Both the position numbers and the translations under genes were made by a program. 64,000 nt of DNA from contig JAMFTG010000506.1 in NCBI GenBank assembly GCA_023974075.1, positions 47,501 to 111,500 on the forward strand. Reading direction: 5' to 3'. Of this stretch, positions 59,903-64,000 are shown in pieces (within the stretch, counting starts at the first letter, position 1; each line of letters starts with the position of its first letter). The notes under the pieces were generated by a model that was not told the DNA's origin, ran no database searches, and was given only the letters and a program-made list of their open reading frames with translations. Source of the DNA: Chaenocephalus aceratus (taxonomy: Eukaryota > Chordata > Actinopteri > Perciformes > Channichthyidae).

Positions 59903-60335
59903 ACCGAATATGGAAGCCGGTGAGCGGACGATAAAGAACCGCAAAAATACACCACCTTTAAGTGTTGCCAGGGGCACGAGAACATCACATCCTCCACTGG
60001 AGGGTGGGTGCTGCTGCTGTGAAGGAGGCCGACTATGGGTGCCGATGGGCGGACGATAAAGCACCGCAAAATACACCCCCCTTAAAGTGTTGCCAGGGGC
60101 ACGAGAACATCCTCCACTGGAGGGTGGGTGCTGCTGCTGTGAATAAGGCCGAATATGGGTGCCGAAGGGCGGACGATAAAGCACCGCAAAATACACCCCC
60201 CTTTAAGATTCCCAGGGGCACGAGAATACCCTCCACTGGAGGGTGGGTGCTGCTGCTGTGAATAAGGCCGAATATGGGAGCCGATGAGCGGACGATAAAG
60301 CACCGCAAAATACACCCCCCCCTTTAAGATTCCCA
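59903..60335. repeat. Second, diverged 119-bp array, about 3.5 copies
   Basis: Same unit as 56930-57770 but with gggtgccg in place of ggaagccg, and with gaacatcc variants. It is followed by the same tctgggtttagtccg flank, so two similar spacer blocks stand on either side of the 18S-like piece. Confidence 0.9.
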
Positions 60336-60722
60336 GGGGCACAAGATTCTTGAGGGTGTGATCATCTGGGTTTAGTCCGTGGGGGAGTGCTTAAGTTCGG
60401 GGGCCCGGGGACCCAAGGTGTGCGAGGTTCTGGAAGTACGCATGTCAGGGAGGGATCGTGGAGCTCCTTAGTCCGTGTTTTGGGGGTCTTGGAGCGGCCC
60501 CAACGAGGTAACTTTGTCGGTGTATTTCATGGAAGTCTGAACTAGCCTGTTTGCTCAAGGCAGGGAGGGATCCTGGGGCTGCTGCGTCCGTGTTTTGGGG
60601 GTCTTGGAGCGGCCACAGAGAGGTGCTTTTCAAGCTCGGTCTCCTTGCAGTGTGAAATAAACAGAGTGCTCGTGTCCGATCGTGCTACTAATTGATAACT
60701 TTTAATAGGAATGTCTGTTTGA
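60336..60722. repeat. About 116-bp duplicated block after the second array
   Basis: agggagggatc...tccgtgttttgggggtcttggag starts at 60446 and 60562. Function unknown. Confidence 0.75.
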
Positions 60723-61256
60723 CAAATGTGGATGAAATGGACAGATTCCTGTACATTTCATGCACTTTTAATGGGAGTATTCAGGTGTGGATGAAATGGC
60801 CATACCTTCCCTAAATTCACAGCAAACTCACCCAGCTTTCACACACTAATTCCTGGGTAATAAAGCCATGTGCACACTGTATTTAAAGTAATCTTACCCA
60901 GCTTTCAGACACTAATTCCTGGGTAAGAAAGTCACCCTGCATGCGTCGTCAAATGTGGATGAAATGGACAGATTCCTGTACATTTCATGCACTTTTAATG
61001 GGAGTATTCAGGTGTGGATGAAATGGCCATACCTTCCCTAATTTCACAGCAAACTCACCCAGCTTTCACACACTAATTCCTGGGTAATAAAGCCATGTGC
61101 ACACTGTATTTAAAGTAATCTTACCCAGCTTTCAGACACTAATTCCTGGGTAAGAAAGTCACCCTGCATGCGTCGTCAAATGTGGATGAAATGGACAGAT
61201 CCCTGTACATTTCATGCACTTTTAATGGGAGTATTCAGGTGTGGATGAAATGGCCT
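60723..61256. repeat. 227-bp tandem repeat, 2.35 copies
   Basis: caaatgtggatgaaatggac begins at 60723, 60950 and 61177, exactly 227 bp apart. Inside the unit, acccagctttca-acactaatt and attcctgggtaa repeat twice at about 70-bp distance. Confidence 0.95.
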
Positions 61257-61456
61257 GTTTTAATCCGATTTTGAGCACTCTTTTCCCCGCATAAACTAGT
61301 TTAAATCACACGTTAAACACTTATTTAAAATTTCAATTTAATGGACTTCCCGCTATGCATTAAAGTCCGTAATCTGGACACACTATCCTGTACATTTGGC
61401 GGACCGCGGCCGGTAGTAAATGTCCACCCAGTGTACCCATCAGTCCCTAGAGTATG
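61257..61456. other. Last part of the rDNA-like block
   Basis: It holds aaagtccgtaatctgg and gcggaccgcggccgg. The block ends at 61456/61457, where gttagcgctactagc of the hAT element starts. Confidence 0.5.
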
Positions 61457-62362
61457 TTAGCGCTACTAGCTAGCACCAGATGCTAACAACAACAATACAT
61501 AAGGTCTCTCTCTCGCTCGTGCCACACATACACACACCCTCTCGGTCCTCCCGATGGCCAGTCGGTGCCTGCCGTGAGCGTGGAAGTGTGGTCTGCGGCT
61601 GTCAGCATCAGCTTGTAGATGGTATTTTAAACTCGATGCGCTCTGAAACTACGGGGCGGCCGAGGACAAAAAATACACATGCGTTAATTGCGTTAAAATA
61701 ATTAGTAGCGTTATTAACGCGTTAACTTGACAGCCCTATATAATACATAAATATCAGTTAAAATAAGTACTTCAACATAGTTAACATTGCTGGAGGTATA
61801 CATATTGATAGATGTCTTGTAATGCACTGTTGAGGAACCTGCGACCCAAGTTTTTCATTCATTGCATAACTACACTACCGATTGTGAATATGATATGTCA
61901 ATAAACCTTAGAACATCTTGAAATCTTGAAAGGGATGTGCAAAATAGTCATTATATACAGTCTTTAATTAACTATTAGTAGAGAATAATGAGTAATGAAT
62001 ATACTTTATAGGGATCCTATTAATATCTAATAATAAAAAAATGAAATGCAATAACATGCTTTAACCACTAGGTGTCCCTTTATATCAGCTGTGCACCTTT
62101 ATGGTGTAAATACAGCCTATCTACCAATTGGATCAAATATAAAAGTGAGCCGAATTATGTTGATACTGCAAGGAGACGTATTGTGTGAAGAGAAATGTAA
62201 GATGTTGTTTAATTGCTGATATATTTGTGATCCACGTCACGTTTTTAGTTTTGGCGGCAGTCCTCATGTTTGTCTAGAAGTCTTCTCATCAGGCTCTATA
62301 AATAAAGAACTACGGCAGATATGTAATATTTAATGCAGCCGAACCGTGTATTACAATGCCGT
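61457..62362. mobile_element. Second copy of the 900-bp host segment, with the right end of the hAT element
   Basis: 61457-61738 is the right third of the hAT-like element, with its terminus tgacagccct followed by a; the remainder equals 56167-56792. Together with the first copy it brackets the rDNA-like block. Confidence 0.8.
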
Positions 62363-63055
62363 TATGTGATGACTTTCAAAGAGAAAAGCAAGCACACTCG
62401 GAATAGTATTATTTTATTTTTAAAAATGTTTTCGGATTTCACATCGCATGAACACCATTTCCCAACGTGCTAAACCATCCAATCACCGAGTGGATGACTT
62501 GCCTACGTCTGTTTCCGGTATTTGTTAATGACGATGTGCTCCGAGATGTGAGACTGGAATTGCACAGGGGAAAATAACGTATCTTTAGATGCGGATTTTG
62601 TTAAACTAATACGTTTGCGCTGTGGACCAACACTATACATTGACGGGGAAAGGGGTAGCAATAAAGATAACACCATTAAACAGTTACACAACATAAAGAA
62701 ATCATATCGATAGCAGCGTCCCTAGCAACCACCTTGGTAACAATGAAAACGTTGTATGTACGTGATCTCCACATTTCTCCCTGCAGAAAAAAAACATGGC
62801 CGACCTTCGTTTTATTCTCGGTGGAAAATGCCTATTTTAAGGTTAGTTTGGCCATTAAAATGCGTTTTGATGTAATTTGATGCGAGAAATATGAGTCGTT
62901 ATTTCAGATTATGTGTGCAGTGGATGTACATGATCTTTAGTTTGCTAGTTATTACGAAGATTACTTCAGGAAATTGTGTGACATAGACGCCAGCCATTGG
63001 AATGAATGGTGAACAAAAATGTACGGATCCTACAATTTCAGAGACGTTTTTGTAG
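62363..63055. mobile_element. Right arm of the composite element, unit 2
   Basis: Y' (62557-62761), core (62762-62979) and the truncated X'. It corresponds to 32265-32977 of unit 1 and has the longer core form with gttagtttggcc. Confidence 0.8.
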
Positions 63056-63764
63056 AAACTACTGCTGGGAAGCAGTGTCAGACTCGCAGTAAAAAATCCA
63101 CTGGACGTTTTGGTTGCTTTTCAACGTTTATTTCCAGCAAACATAAAACAAAATAGGAAAAGAATATTTAAGGTAAACTTAAACAGCAGATCCTAATAAT
63201 CCGTCTTTTACTAAACATAAGGTTGCGTCTGGTGTCAATGACGGTATTGCTGCTGCCTGCTGCTCTCCCGTCACACACCGCACCTCCAATTTAAAGCCTT
63301 TTATTTTATTTATTTTATTTATCCAGGAATGTCCCATTGAGATACAAGATCTCTTTCCAGGGAGTCCTGACCTTAGGCCCACCCCCTTCACCTGAGCAAA
63401 GCACACCTCTCACTGAAACAGAAAAATGCATTAATAAAGGTTCCAAATAAATCAAAACAAAATCAACTTAAATGTGGCTCCTAAAGTGTGTGTGTTGTGT
63501 TTGTGTGTGTGTGTGTGTGTGGGGTGTTTGTGTGTGTGTGTGGTGTGTGTGTGTGTGTTTGTGGTGTGTGTGTGTGTGTGTGGTGTGTGTGGTGTGTGAG
63601 ATCCTGACGCTTCGCCTCAACTTCCACATTAGCTTAGCTGTTTTGCACGGCTGCACGTGCACAAACACAACTTTATATCAGATACTGCTGCAGCTGTAGC
63701 TGTACACCACACAACCACACACACACACACACATACACACACACACACCTCCACCTCTTCCTTC
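63056..63764. repeat. Start of unit 3 with TG/CA microsatellites
   Basis: Matches 34119-34760. TG-rich tract at 63487-63600 with GG and TT interruptions, CA tract at 63715-63750. Contains the same LINE/SINE-like end (aatgtcccattgagatacaa) near 63329. Confidence 0.85.
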
Positions 63765-64000
63765 TACTTCTAAAGCACCTAAAGCACCTCCTAAAGCACT
63801 TTGTACAGCACCTACAGCACCTACTAAAGCACCTACAGCACCTACATCACCTCCTAAAGCATCTAGTAATGCAGCTAAAGCAAATAAAGCCCCTAAAGCA
63901 CCTACAGAACTTCCTACAGCACCTACTAAAGCACTTCCTAAAGCACCTAAAGCACCTAAAGCACCTCCTAAAGCACTTCCTACAGCACCTACAGCACTTC
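63765..64000. repeat. CCTAAAGCA-type array, unit 3, cut by the window end
   Basis: Same 9- and 12-bp units, and the same opening (gcatctagtaatgcagctaaagcaaataaagc-type) as unit 2. A third ENDOD1-like gene on the minus strand is expected to the right of the window. Confidence 0.9.

Overview
This is eukaryotic, non-coding-rich DNA from a ray-finned (teleost-like) fish. The evidence is the repeat content: L2/Rex-type LINEs, an RTE-type LINE tail, Tc1-like and several hAT-type DNA transposons, a Gmr1-like Ty3/Gypsy element and long TG/CA tracts. The genes have introns with GT-AG borders. No operons, Shine-Dalgarno sites, CRISPR arrays or bacterial genes are visible. LAYOUT: the window is a tandem array of about 30-kb units. 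Unit 1 runs from about 1.1 to 34.1-34.5 kb, unit 2 from there to about 63.1-63.5 kb, and unit 3 begins at about 63.06-63.5 kb and leaves the window. Each unit opens with CA/TG microsatellite and a low-complexity array of 9- and 12-bp units (core CCTAAAGCA on the + strand): 1163-4187 (3.0 kb), 34763-35470 (0.7 kb) and 63765-64000 (cut by the window end). In units 1 and 2 an ENDOD1-like nuclease gene on the minus strand follows. It has two exons joined in phase 0 (unit 1: 5753-5379 and 4961-4203; unit 2: 37336-36965 and 36164-34668). In unit 2 the nuclease ORF runs straight through a poly-Gly tract and the whole array. In unit 1 it stops just before the array, in a frame shifted relative to unit 2. 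The rest of each unit is transposon-rich: a hAT end, AT-rich spacer, LINE fragments, a full-length-like L2 LINE (14374-17770; 42823-46499), a second minus-strand LINE (21813-23190; 49952-51310), and a large palindromic composite element (28001-33033; 53825-63055) carrying another hAT element with a TG tract. DIFFERENCES BETWEEN UNITS: because the units are paralogous, each serves as the empty site of the other. Unit 1 alone has a 3-bp-TSD MITE (10126-10714), an RTE-type LINE with a 13-bp TSD (20790-21347), a 1.2-kb hAT-like element with an 8-bp TSD (28743-29946), a Tc1/hAT composite (6355-9018), and a 4-kb block (about 23.65-27.87 kb) with a frameshifted actinoporin-like pore-former gene and a 44-bp minisatellite. 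Unit 2 alone has a Gypsy 5' LTR, PBS and gag fragment (51809-53703) and a 4.66-kb block (56793-61456) that looks like ribosomal DNA spacer: 119-bp tandem repeats on both sides, GC-rich hairpins and a decayed 5' piece of 18S rRNA. That block lies between two direct copies of about 900 bp of the host sequence. HOW IT WORKS TOGETHER: only the ENDOD1-like genes look like host genes that might still be expressed. The remainder records segmental duplication, nested transposition and satellite growth. The strongest leads are the nuclease-repeat fusion, the composite palindrome with a non-inverted core, the rDNA-like insert, and the actinoporin-like pseudogene found in one unit only.
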